Below, piece by piece: positions 1 to 7,750 of a DNA stretch of 18,400 nt. A program made the translations under genes and the position numbers. The notes beneath the pieces were generated by a model. The model was not told the origin of the DNA and did not search any database. It saw only the letters and a program-made list of their open reading frames with translations. The stretch lies in assembly GCA_026692885.1 (NCBI GenBank), contig JAPLNJ010000831.1, positions 1-18,400 of the forward strand, read 5' to 3'. The stretch's first letter is position 1, and each line of letters opens with the position of its first letter. Origin of the DNA: Planctomycetota bacterium (GTDB taxonomy: Bacteria > Planctomycetota > Planctomycetia > Pirellulales > Pirellulaceae).

Positions 1-147
1 GCGGAGCCTGGGAACGAGGAAATAAAATTTCTTCGGCAGGTGGGACACCCCCCTGCACCCCCCAGCTCAGTGCGGGCTTGCACTGGCTTGTCACGGCGGC
101 TCCGCTCCGCTCGCCGTGCCGCCCGTGCCGCCCGCACCTCGCTAGGC
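1..147. other. Non-coding downstream flank of the three-gene operon
   Basis: No gene is supported here. The region follows the stop codon of the vWA/FGE gene (TGA read on the minus strand at 150-148). It is GC-rich and holds a small inverted repeat, CACGGCG at 92-98 and CGCCGTG at 112-118, with a 13-nt loop. That could act as a factor-independent-like transcript end, but no T-run follows on either strand, so I do not call a terminator. The open frame crossing it on the plus strand lies opposite the real gene and reads as low-complexity Arg/Ala/Pro sequence. Confidence 0.4.
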
Positions 148-2880
148 TCAAGAAAACGGACGGATATCCTCCTTGACGCTGACGGCAAGCACCAGCCGGA
201 AACCGAGGTCGTTGTCGCGATAGCCCGGCCCCCAGTCGAGGCGGTTCGCACAGCGGCAGCCGCGGGCGCTGAAAGCCCAGCTGCCGCCGCGGAAGACGCG
301 GTACGCGCCTTCAGCCAGCCACGCACTACCGTCAGTCGGAGCGTCATCGAAGTTGCCATGCCATACATCCTCGCACCATTCCCAGACGTTGCCCAGCATG
401 TCGTACAGGCCCCAGGCGTTCGGCCGCTTCCGACGCACTGGGTGGGTTCCGGCATGCGTATGCTCGTACTGTTTCTGTGGCCAACTGGAACTGTCATATC
501 CGCCGTCGTAGTCGACACCGCTGTTGCCCCCGTACCAAGCAATGGTATCCAGTTCCGGGCCGTTGTTCTCGCCCGCGATAGTCAGCGGCCCCGTAAACAA
601 GGCGCTCGTCGTTCCGGCTCGACAAGCGTACTCCCACTCGGCTTCGGTGGGAAGCCGGAACGCGCACGCAGGATCCTGGTCGGTCACCTTGCTGGCCAGC
701 GTCTGACAGAACGTCCGGCAATCATCCCAACTGACCTGTTCGACCGGGGCCTGGTCGCCGGCGTTGCGGAAATTCGACGGTCGCTGGCCGGTCACGGCGG
801 CATACTGCCCCTGCGTGACCGGGGTTTCGCCGAGCCAGAACCCCTGGCCGACGGTCACCCGGTGTTGCGGCCCTTCGGTAGCCCACCGTCCCGGCTCGTC
901 CTCGGGCGAACCCATCACGAATTCGCCCGGCGGGATCCAGCGCAACGAGAACGTGACGCCATCGACCGCGAAATCCGCGAACAACCCGCACCGGTCCCAG
1001 CCGAAGCGGGTGACCCAGGGGGGCGGCGTCACCAGCTCCAGTTCCAGTTCGCCCCGGTCGGAGCGGAGGGCGAGCTGTCGGGCCACGGAAAGCGGGACGC
1101 GGAGTGCCGCGGGGCCGGGCTGCGGAAGCAGGTTCAGCAGTTCGCCGCCGCCGTCCTCGCGGACCAACGCCAGATCAAACCGAGGCGCTACGGCGGGCAG
1201 CAACGCCACCGGCGAGCGACTGGACGGCTGGGCAGCGCCGCGCGCGAGCGCCAGTTCCGAACCGGCGCGGCCGACTTGCCAGACCGCGGGGCCGCTCCCG
1301 TGGGCCAACAACCGCTCCTGCGTCCGGGCGACTTCGTCGCGGTCGATCTCGTCCGGGACCGAGCAGCTTTCCTCGCCGCGCCAAGTCCGAGCCAGGGCCC
1401 AGGCCACGGCGCTTTCCGGCGTGCGCTGCGCCGCCGGGCTGCAGCGGGTGAAGTCCGCCTGCTGCCATTCAAATAGGCGCAGGATTCGGGCGCGGCGGGG
1501 ATTGTCCAGTGCGATCTCGAACATGGTCTTGTTGATGCGCCGCAGGATCCGGCGCGCCTGGTCGATGTCCGCGGCGGGCAACGGCGTGCCGCATTCTTCG
1601 AGGTTCAGCGTCTCGCGGGCAAAGAAGGTGACCGACCAGTGCCGGTGGACCTCGCGGATCAATTGGGCGACGGCCAGCTTCAGGTCGCCGTCCAGGCGAG
1701 TGAAGGCGGCCCTGCGGCGCAACGCGGCGGCCGGACGCAGGGCCATCGCGTCCGGTGTGAAGGCCGCTTCCTGGTGATGCCAGGCGTCGAACTCGGTACC
1801 GATATCCGCCTGCTGCGCCGCCCGCAGCAGGCGCGCGCCGCGGAGCAAGGCCGGCTCGATGCGGATCGCCGGTGCCAGCAGGTCGAGCAGCATTTCGGCC
1901 CGGGCCGGTTCGTCTTCGGGCGGCGCGAGCGGAGGCCGGCAGGGCCGGGTCGAGCGCGGCCGCAATCGCCGGCTGCGGTCCCAACAGACGCAATTCCAGT
2001 CCCGGCCCAGCTCGCGGTCCCAGCGCGCGGTGGGGCACGGCATCAGGGCCGTGGCGCGGATTCCGCGGCGAGTCAAGTCGGCTCCGAACTGCCGCCACGG
2101 CTGGCGCAGATCGGCCTGGCGCGGAAGGCAGCCCAGATCACTCAGGACCAGCACGGGCGCGCCCGCCGGGGCCTGCAGCGGACGCCGCCGGCCGGTCCAG
2201 AAGCAGCGGGCCTTGCCGCTGGTGAGCGACTGATCGTCCAGCCGGTCGCAGCGCAGTCCGGCCCGGCCGCGCTGCCGCTGAAGACGGTCGACCAAGCCGG
2301 CGAAGTCGGCGCGAAACGGAGTCAGTTCCCGGCGATCGTCGAGCACGAGCCAGGCCTCGGGCGCCCAGGCCAGCACCAGCCGGCGCGGAACGTCACGCAC
2401 AGGCTGCAATCGCGCGAGCTGCCGGACCAGGCAGCGGACGTCCACGCGGCGGCCGGGCCGGCGACAGCCCAGCACGTGCTGCAGGAACGGCCACAGACGC
2501 GACCACGGGACCAGTGGCGGCGGGGCAGGCATGGTTCGGGCGGCACTCAACTCGGATTGAGCGATGCCGTCCTCTGTCAGCCAATCGGCCTCGTCGGCAG
2601 AGTCCGGCGTGGGGCTGGCGCACGAGGCGAAGCGCAGCGGCATCAGGAATTCGCAACGGGCCCTGCCGGGCGCGGGCGCCGGCGTGGGCCCCGCGACCGG
2701 GGCCGTGACTTCGCTGGCTGGCGGCAGGACGCGGCTCTCGGCGGTGGCCACGGCGGGCGCGAGGGACGTGTCCGGCGCGGCGGTGTAGCCACACAACGCG
2801 GCCACCGCCTGCTCGGCTGCGGGACACCGGAACAGGCACCGCAGCAGGTCACCACGGCTGATCGTGTGGCGGTGTTTCAC
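148..2880 (-). CDS. vWA-like domain / FGE-sulfatase (SUMF1-fold) fusion protein
   Basis: A 910-residue protein with a GTG start whose G overlaps the MoxR stop (GTGA at 2880-2877). Residues 1-35 form a short helical N-terminus, followed by an Ala/Pro-rich linker. Residues ~168-302 look like a vWA-type Rossmann domain of the SAV_2336-like kind: a strand ending LVLDD (178-182) sits where a DxSxS MIDAS would be, but reads DDRRE, and LVLSDLG (244-250) is the later core strand. A helical and then beta-rich middle follows. Residues ~634-905 are a clear FGE/SUMF1 domain: FSLRWIPPGEFVMGSP, RLPTEAEWEYACRAGT, GLYDMLGNVWEWCEDVW, VFRGGSW and LGFRLVL. The FGE catalytic pair is incomplete: the first cysteine position is F870, while C875 may match the second. 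Sulfatase activation is therefore unlikely, and a binding or scaffold role (as in many FGE-fold proteins) fits better. It is the last gene of a coupled operon with a MoxR ATPase and a phosphoesterase. The FGE call is firm; the vWA call is moderate. Confidence 0.85.
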   Translation of the reverse strand: MKHRHTISRGDLLRCLFRCPAAEQAVAALCGYTAAPDTSLAPAVATAESRVLPPASEVTAPVAGPTPAPAPGRARCEFLMPLRFASCASPTPDSADEADWLTEDGIAQSELSAARTMPAPPPLVPWSRLWPFLQHVLGCRRPGRRVDVRCLVRQLARLQPVRDVPRRLVLAWAPEAWLVLDDRRELTPFRADFAGLVDRLQRQRGRAGLRCDRLDDQSLTSGKARCFWTGRRRPLQAPAGAPVLVLSDLGCLPRQADLRQPWRQFGADLTRRGIRATALMPCPTARWDRELGRDWNCVCWDRSRRLRPRSTRPCRPPLAPPEDEPARAEMLLDLLAPAIRIEPALLRGARLLRAAQQADIGTEFDAWHHQEAAFTPDAMALRPAAALRRRAAFTRLDGDLKLAVAQLIREVHRHWSVTFFARETLNLEECGTPLPAADIDQARRILRRINKTMFEIALDNPRRARILRLFEWQQADFTRCSPAAQRTPESAVAWALARTWRGEESCSVPDEIDRDEVARTQERLLAHGSGPAVWQVGRAGSELALARGAAQPSSRSPVALLPAVAPRFDLALVREDGGGELLNLLPQPGPAALRVPLSVARQLALRSDRGELELELVTPPPWVTRFGWDRCGLFADFAVDGVTFSLRWIPPGEFVMGSPEDEPGRWATEGPQHRVTVGQGFWLGETPVTQGQYAAVTGQRPSNFRNAGDQAPVEQVSWDDCRTFCQTLASKVTDQDPACAFRLPTEAEWEYACRAGTTSALFTGPLTIAGENNGPELDTIAWYGGNSGVDYDGGYDSSSWPQKQYEHTHAGTHPVRRKRPNAWGLYDMLGNVWEWCEDVWHGNFDDAPTDGSAWLAEGAYRVFRGGSWAFSARGCRCANRLDWGPGYRDNDLGFRLVLAVSVKEDIRPFS

Positions 2881-3932
2881 CAGCCCAACTCCTGCGAGTT
2901 CTTGTCCAAGGCGAAACGCTCGATCTTGGCCAGGGCGGCCAGTTGCGAGGCGGCGTCGCCCGGCGGACAGAGTTTCGTCAGCGCGCGGAGCAGATCGATG
3001 TACTCGGCGGCGCCCGGCCTGGCCAAGCCGCGGCCGGTCAGGGCGCCGCGGTCCTTGAGCAGTTGTTCGGCCGCCCGCTGGTAGACGGCCGGATCGGCGA
3101 TCTGGCCGCCGAAATGGTCGCGACCGCGGGACAGGAGGAAGCCTTGTTCTCCGCCGGGGTGTTGGTCCATCCGCATCGGATGCACCAGGCAGCGGCGCAC
3201 GAAGGCGGCGGGCAACTCGCGTTCCTCGTTCGTGGTCACGACGACCAGCGGCGGCACCGCGTCCTCGCCCAGGGCCACGGCGTCGCCCGTGTACGGCACG
3301 TCGAAGCCCAGGTTGCCGAGGGCCTCCAGCAGGCCGTTGGGGACGTCGGTATCCGCCTTGTCGATCTCATCGATCAAGACCACGCAGCCGTCGCCGAGGC
3401 TCCAGCCCGCGGGCGCGGACGGCTCCTGGCGGAGTTCGCGGCCAGCCTGTTCCGCAGCGGACGAGCGCGGACGGTAACGCTCCGCCTGCTTGCGCGCGGA
3501 GCCCCACGCGAAGGCCCACCAGAGGATGCCGGGGCGCACGAAGTGGGCTTCCAGCAGCTGTTCGCGCCAGTCCTGTGGGGCCCCGGTCTGGCCGATGATT
3601 TGGGCTTGGGCCAAGCGGGCGACGGCATCGTACTCGTACAGCAGGTCGCTGCATTCGCACCGCGCGTCGATCACCTTGTAGACGAACGGAAGTCCGAGGA
3701 CCTGGGCGGCCGCCCGCGCCAGTTGGCTCTTGCCGATCCCCGGTTCGCCGCGGACCAGCAGCGGTCGCCCCGCGGCCAGGGCCGCTCGCAGCGCCCAGAG
3801 GTCCGTCGCGGCGAACCGATGGCGCGTCGCCGGCCAGGATTTAACGGGCGCCAAGTCGACCACTTGCTGGTCCCCGACCTCGTCCAGACGAGCAAAACAG
3901 CGGGCCAGTTTGGCATCGGCAACAGCGTTCAT
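2877..3932 (-). CDS. MoxR-type AAA+ ATPase
   Basis: A 351-residue AAA+ ATPase of the MoxR/RavA type, expected to couple ATP hydrolysis to remodelling of a partner, classically a vWA protein. Visible elements are Walker A GEPGIGKS (62-69), Walker B VVLIDEID (184-191), sensor 1 VVTTNEE (231-237) and the RR pair at 246-247 as the likely arginine finger. Between Walker A and B lies a long stretch (about residues 95-180) with a Trp-rich patch, WWAFAWG, typical of divergent conflict-associated MoxR forms rather than the methanol-dehydrogenase type. The ATG at 3932 overlaps the upstream stop (ATGA, 3932-3929), and the stop overlaps the next start (GTGA), so all three proteins are probably made in a coupled way. 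The catalytic residues look intact, so it should be active. The ATPase assignment is firm; its target is inferred from the neighbour. Confidence 0.92.
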   Translation of the reverse strand: MNAVADAKLARCFARLDEVGDQQVVDLAPVKSWPATRHRFAATDLWALRAALAAGRPLLVRGEPGIGKSQLARAAAQVLGLPFVYKVIDARCECSDLLYEYDAVARLAQAQIIGQTGAPQDWREQLLEAHFVRPGILWWAFAWGSARKQAERYRPRSSAAEQAGRELRQEPSAPAGWSLGDGCVVLIDEIDKADTDVPNGLLEALGNLGFDVPYTGDAVALGEDAVPPLVVVTTNEERELPAAFVRRCLVHPMRMDQHPGGEQGFLLSRGRDHFGGQIADPAVYQRAAEQLLKDRGALTGRGLARPGAAEYIDLLRALTKLCPPGDAASQLAALAKIERFALDKNSQELGW

Positions 3933-5854
3933 AGGCGGTCTGCTCCTGGGGTTGGGGCACCGTCTCTGCGCCGCAATTCCGCCAAGATTTCCTGGAGGAC
4001 AGTCGACACCCCGACGGCGTTGGGAATGACATCGTCTAAGCTCGGCTTCTTGCGGAGGACCAGTAGACTCCGCCAGTCGCGTTTGGCGGCGTCGTCCATC
4101 TCGTCCAGGACTTTCATTGCCGCCTCGTCTTCATGAAGAATGGTCAGGGCGGGTTTCTTCATGTCCCACAGGGCCCCGAGCCGCTGGCGCAACTGGTTCA
4201 TGGCGTCGGGGTGGTTTGGGTGGACGTCCAAATCAAGGGACGCGATCAGCCGCTTCTTCAATTCGAACAGAATACTGTCACTGTCATTACCGGCGTACGG
4301 CACGTCGTGCTGGGACAGGCGAACGAGGCGTTTGGGCGAAGCGTCCAGGCCCTGCAGGCTCGCCACCCACTGCATCGGAATGTCGAGCGCCGAGGCGGCG
4401 ATCATCGCTGCCGTTGCGGGCTTGGCCTTGTCGGCGATATCGACCCGTCGGCTGTCCAGGTTTTGACGCAGGGCCTGGATGCGATCGGGAGGCACCCCCA
4501 ACGCCGAAAACGCTTCCACGAGGGTGACCAACTGTGTGCTGTAGTCCTGCGTGTTCGCGCTCTGCATCCAATTCACGAATCGAATGAGCACCGCGTACAG
4601 GCCATCGGCGAAGATGATGTCGACGATATCGGTCGCGGCGGCTCGAACGGTCGGGTCGTCTGATTTCAATGCCTTTGTAAGGTTTTCGCGCAGCACAGGA
4701 TTGGCTTTCAGCACTCCCGTGATTGTGTCGACCACGCGACGGAACAGGGCCTTCGCGTCGCCCGGTGGCCGTAACGGTCTCGGCGTCCCGGCGCGTCGAA
4801 GGCGGACCGGAAAGACGCGGGTGCGTCGGTCGTCCGGCAGGTTGACACCATCGTGGTCGGGAACCAGCCGCCAGGCTGTGCCTTGCAGCACGCGTTGCCG
4901 GGGCATGAATTGGAGTTGCCCGCGGCCGTCGTCGGCCACTCGCAACTCACCTGCGACGTAGCCGTGGGAGCGGTTCAGCTTGCCGTTGCGGGCCTTCTCC
5001 AAGCCGAACAGAGAGCGGCCCAGCCAGCGCACGGGGGCCTCCTGGGCACCGCCCGCCAACTCTTGCAGAACTTGGGTCTGGTGATTGTGGCCGCACAGGT
5101 GGAGGCAGAAACTTTCGAGCACTTCGCTGTTCAGGTGGCCGCAGCTTTCCTTGTTCAGCCAGTCGGGCGGATGATGGGTCATCAGGAAGCAGGCGTCGTG
5201 CGACTCGGCCCACTTCACGCCGTCGTCGCCGCAGGCCGCATGGAACTGACGCGGGTCGACGGTCAGCTGGCCCTGGTAACCTTTGCCACCTTTCTTCTCG
5301 GTCAGTTGCAGGAATGCCGAATTCAAGCCGACGATGCCCAAACGGAGGCCGCCCTTGGTGACCGTGCAGGAAAAATCACCGGGGAGCAACCCGGGTTGGA
5401 TGCCGTCTGGCTTGCGTGGTGTGCCCTGCCACCAAGTCTCGTAGCCAGCAAAGGCGTCCTTGATTACCTGGCGATACTTGCCGCTCGGCTCGGCCCAAAA
5501 TCCGTCGCGGACCTTGGAATCGACCGCCCATCTCTGCAGCATTCTCACGGCCGGGTCTTCGGCGTCGCGCCATTGCAGGTCGTGGTTGCCCGGCACCGCC
5601 AGCAGCTGGGGCTCGCAGCCCAGGTCCTGGAACCAACCCCAGATTTCGCCAAAGATCTGTTCGAGCTTGGCGTACTCGGTTCCTGTCTGGACCAGGTCGC
5701 CGGTGAACAGCACCAAGTCCCAGGGACCGGCCGTCTCGCGGATCTTCTGGAGATCGTCACGGAAGTTGCCCCGCATCCGCGGCCAGAGCCAGTCTTGATC
5801 GCTCATCCCGACGTGCAGGTCGGTCAGGTGCAGCCAGCGAATCGTACTGTCCAT
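3929..5854 (-). CDS. Calcineurin-like metallophosphoesterase with novel C-terminal region
   Basis: A 641-residue protein, first gene of the operon. I start it at ATG 5854 rather than the open-frame start at 5938, because GGAGGG lies 7 nt upstream of 5854 and the metallophosphoesterase fold begins at once with WLHLTDLHVG. The dimetal site looks complete: D12 and H14 (TDLH), D53 (FTGDLVQTG), N90-H91-D92 (PGNHD), H227 (MTHHPPD), and H256/H258 (CGHNH). The enzyme should hydrolyse phosphoester bonds, substrate unknown (nucleotides, cyclic nucleotides, nucleic acid or phosphoprotein are all possible). The catalytic domain ends near residue 320. Residues ~355-641 are mainly helical and I do not recognise them as a named family. 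No signal peptide or membrane segment is seen, so it should be cytoplasmic. It overlaps the MoxR gene by 4 bp. The family is certain; function in the system is inferred. Confidence 0.92.
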   Translation of the reverse strand: MDSTIRWLHLTDLHVGMSDQDWLWPRMRGNFRDDLQKIRETAGPWDLVLFTGDLVQTGTEYAKLEQIFGEIWGWFQDLGCEPQLLAVPGNHDLQWRDAEDPAVRMLQRWAVDSKVRDGFWAEPSGKYRQVIKDAFAGYETWWQGTPRKPDGIQPGLLPGDFSCTVTKGGLRLGIVGLNSAFLQLTEKKGGKGYQGQLTVDPRQFHAACGDDGVKWAESHDACFLMTHHPPDWLNKESCGHLNSEVLESFCLHLCGHNHQTQVLQELAGGAQEAPVRWLGRSLFGLEKARNGKLNRSHGYVAGELRVADDGRGQLQFMPRQRVLQGTAWRLVPDHDGVNLPDDRRTRVFPVRLRRAGTPRPLRPPGDAKALFRRVVDTITGVLKANPVLRENLTKALKSDDPTVRAAATDIVDIIFADGLYAVLIRFVNWMQSANTQDYSTQLVTLVEAFSALGVPPDRIQALRQNLDSRRVDIADKAKPATAAMIAASALDIPMQWVASLQGLDASPKRLVRLSQHDVPYAGNDSDSILFELKKRLIASLDLDVHPNHPDAMNQLRQRLGALWDMKKPALTILHEDEAAMKVLDEMDDAAKRDWRSLLVLRKKPSLDDVIPNAVGVSTVLQEILAELRRRDGAPTPGADRL

Positions 5855-5861
5855 CCGTTTG

Positions 5862-5867
5862 CCCTCC
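5862..5867 (-). promoter_or_regulatory. Shine-Dalgarno site of the phosphoesterase gene
   Basis: GGAGGG on the minus strand, 7 nt before ATG 5854. It decides the start codon, because the longer frame to 5938 has no comparable site and adds 28 residues ahead of the first strand of the phosphoesterase fold. Confidence 0.75.
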
Positions 5868-6251
5868 GGGTGATTCGAGACGGCGCTGTCGGTGACGCGC
5901 CGTGTCGCCAGACTAACACCACGCAGGGCCTCCGGCAAGGATACCCGATACCGCCGGGGGAGGAAGGGGCAAGTTGGGCCGCCTGGTGTAGCGAGAAACG
6001 TGAGCCTCCACGGGGCGAGCCCGTGGCATCCAACTCGCAGAACCGGAACCTTCGGCCAGCGATCAACGGCTGGTTTGTTGGAATGAGGAAGTTATTTCGT
6101 GAGCGTTGCTACCAGAAAGAACTGGTGCATCCAGGTGGTCCGGAGCTGCCTGGCGGCCCTGGCCGCTTGGAGACTCCTGACCACCGACTCGCCGGCCTTG
6201 TGATCCGTGGGGTCATCGCAAGAAAATACAGGAGGGTGGCAATGGCCATCG
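5868..6251. other. Intergenic region between divergent units, with small hairpin
   Basis: About 470 bp separate the divergently transcribed phosphoesterase operon and the membrane-protein gene. Short frames on both strands have no recognisable protein character. A perfect inverted repeat, CCACGGG (6008-6014) and CCCGTGG (6020-6026) around a 5-nt GCGAG loop, resembles short GC-rich intergenic repeats I associate with planctomycete genomes. No convincing -35/-10 pair was found for the phosphoesterase operon. Confidence 0.45.
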
Positions 6252-6281
6252 TTGACCGCGATTGGCGGTGACGGGTAGAAT
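6252..6281 (+). promoter_or_regulatory. Sigma-70-like promoter for the membrane-protein gene
   Basis: TTGACC at 6252-6257 and TAGAAT at 6276-6281, each one base off consensus, with an 18-bp spacer. Predicted transcription starts near 6288, leaving a leader of about 40 nt before ATG 6327. An inverted repeat, ACCGC (6255-6259) and GCGGT (6265-6269), overlaps the -35 end and spacer and could be an operator. Confidence 0.5.
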
Positions 6282-6326
6282 TACCGCCACTGTGTCTGGC
6301 ACCGCGAAACCCGCACTTATCGACGC

Positions 6327-6995
6327 ATGGCAAACTTCATGAATTTGGACCCTCTGCAGCTCTGCATCGCCCTAGGTCCGTTGGCGGTCTATCTGTTGTT
6401 GCTCGGCGCGTTGAATCTCGCCGCGAGGCCGTTTTGCACGACCGGGGCAAGGGACGCGGCGGCGTTGGGACTCGCCCTGAGTGGCCTCGCGGTGATCGGA
6501 CCGATGGAACTGTTCTGGCCGGAGGCGGCGGCCATGCATATTGGCGGTTACGTCTGGCTGCTGCTGTTGGCCTTTTACGCGATGTGCATGGTGCTCGTCG
6601 TCCTGCTCACCCGGCCGCGTCTGGTGATCTACAACATCACGTCGGATCAACTGCGCCCCATTTTGGCCAATTTGGTGAGCGAACTCGATAGCACCGCACG
6701 TTGGGCCGGCGAGAGTTTGGCCCTTCCGCAGCTGGGGGTGCAGTTTTATCTGGAGCCGTTCAGCTCGATGCGGAATCTGCAACTCGTGGCAGCCGGGCCC
6801 CGCCAGAGCTTTCCGGGCTGGCGGCGACTGGAGGTGCGTCTGCGTGCGGCGCTGCGTCAAACCAAGACCTCACCGAATCCCTACGGTGTCAGTCTGATCT
6901 TCTTTGGTCTGATGATGGTCGGGATGGTCGCCTTTGCGGCCGTCCACGACAGTCAGGCCATCGCGGATTCGTTCCGCGAGATGTTACGACAGTAA
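6327..6995 (+). CDS. Four-TM membrane protein of unknown function
   Basis: A 222-residue protein I do not recognise as a named family. Hydrophobic segments lie at about residues 10-32, 43-62, 73-95 and 187-206. Between the third and fourth is a soluble stretch of about 90 residues that reads like a small alpha/beta domain (VIYNITSDQLRPILANLVSE onward). There is no signal peptide cleavage motif, so the first segment is probably an anchor and the protein sits in the inner membrane. ATG 6327 follows a sigma-70-like promoter, but no clear ribosome site is visible; a second ATG at 6339 is an alternative. Its stop (TAA 6993-6995) is only 2 bp from the stop of the convergent yebC-like gene, so transcripts of the two must overlap. 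Its size, hydrophobic pattern and own promoter support a real gene. Confidence 0.75.
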   Translation: MANFMNLDPLQLCIALGPLAVYLLLLGALNLAARPFCTTGARDAAALGLALSGLAVIGPMELFWPEAAAMHIGGYVWLLLLAFYAMCMVLVVLLTRPRLVIYNITSDQLRPILANLVSELDSTARWAGESLALPQLGVQFYLEPFSSMRNLQLVAAGPRQSFPGWRRLEVRLRAALRQTKTSPNPYGVSLIFFGLMMVGMVAFAAVHDSQAIADSFREMLRQ

Positions 6996-6997
6996 AT

Positions 6998-7747
6998 CTA
7001 CGATTCGATCTCCGCCAGCACCTCGTCGGAGATGTAGAAGTTCGCAGAAACGTTCTGCACATCGTCGTGATCGTCCAGTGCGTCGATAAATTTCAGCACC
7101 TTCTGGGCGTCTTCCGCGTTCAGTTCCACAGTGTTCTGGGCAATCCGGGTGAGAGCTTTGGTCTCTGCGGTGAAGCCCGCCGCGGCCAGGGCCTCGCCGA
7201 CCAGCGAGTACTTGTCCGGATCGCAGAGGACTTCGACCTTGTCCCCTTCGCGGCTGACATCCTCGGCGCCGGCTTCCAGGGCGACTTCCATGAGTTTCTC
7301 CTCGTCGACCTGGTCAGCGACAAACACAAACAACCCTTTGCGATCGAACATCCAGCCCACACAGTTGGTGGCGCCCAGTTTGCCGCCGTGCAGTTCGAAC
7401 AATTTCCGCATCTCGGGTGCGGTGCGGTTGCGGTTGTCCGTCACAATCTCGCACAGCACCGCCACGCTGGCGGGCCCGTAGCCTTCATAGAGAATTTCCT
7501 CGATATTGCCGCCTTCGAGTTCGCCCGTACCTTTCTTGATGGCCCGTTCGATGTTGTCTTTGGGCATGCTGACCGCCTTGGCATCCAGGATGGCCGTACG
7601 CAGGCGGATGTTCATGTCCGGATCGCCGCCCCCCATTTTTGCCGCGACGATGATCGCTTTGGAGAGCTTGCTCCAAAGCACGCCGCGTTTGTTGTCGACC
7701 AGCGTCTTCTTGTGCTTGACATTCGCCGCATGAGAATGACCAGACAT
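6998..7747 (-). CDS. yebC: YebC/TACO1-family DNA- or ribosome-associated regulator
   Basis: A 249-residue protein matching the YebC/PmpR/TACO1 family along its whole length. The N-terminal signature is SGHSHAANVKHKK, a variant of the usual GHSKWANIKHRK. It continues with MPKDNIERAIKKGTGE, LYEGYGPASVAVLCEIVTDN, NRTAPEMRKLFELHGGKLG and the C-terminal dimer-forming region. Members have been described as transcriptional regulators and, more recently, as translation factors that relieve stalling at proline-rich stretches. The second role suits its place at the end of an operon with nusA, infB and rbfA. ATG 7747 lies 3 bp after the stop of the TPR gene, so it is probably co-transcribed and coupled. 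The stop (TAG, 7000-6998) faces a convergent gene. Length is typical for the family. Confidence 0.93.
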   Translation of the reverse strand: MSGHSHAANVKHKKTLVDNKRGVLWSKLSKAIIVAAKMGGGDPDMNIRLRTAILDAKAVSMPKDNIERAIKKGTGELEGGNIEEILYEGYGPASVAVLCEIVTDNRNRTAPEMRKLFELHGGKLGATNCVGWMFDRKGLFVFVADQVDEEKLMEVALEAGAEDVSREGDKVEVLCDPDKYSLVGEALAAAGFTAETKALTRIAQNTVELNAEDAQKVLKFIDALDDHDDVQNVSANFYISDEVLAEIES

Positions 7748-7750
7748 ATC

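Noticed and set aside
148..980. Active sulfatase-maturing enzyme
   Set aside because: The FGE domain lacks the first catalytic cysteine, and no sulfatase gene is nearby.
40..1476. Long plus-strand open frame (478 codons)
   Set aside because: It lies opposite the vWA/FGE gene, whose product has clear domain motifs. The plus-strand translation is Arg/Ala/Pro-rich with no recognisable domain; high GC leaves antisense frames open.
4853..6271. Long plus-strand open frame opposite the phosphoesterase
   Set aside because: The minus strand has the complete metallophosphoesterase motif set. The plus-strand product has no family character and runs on into non-coding sequence.
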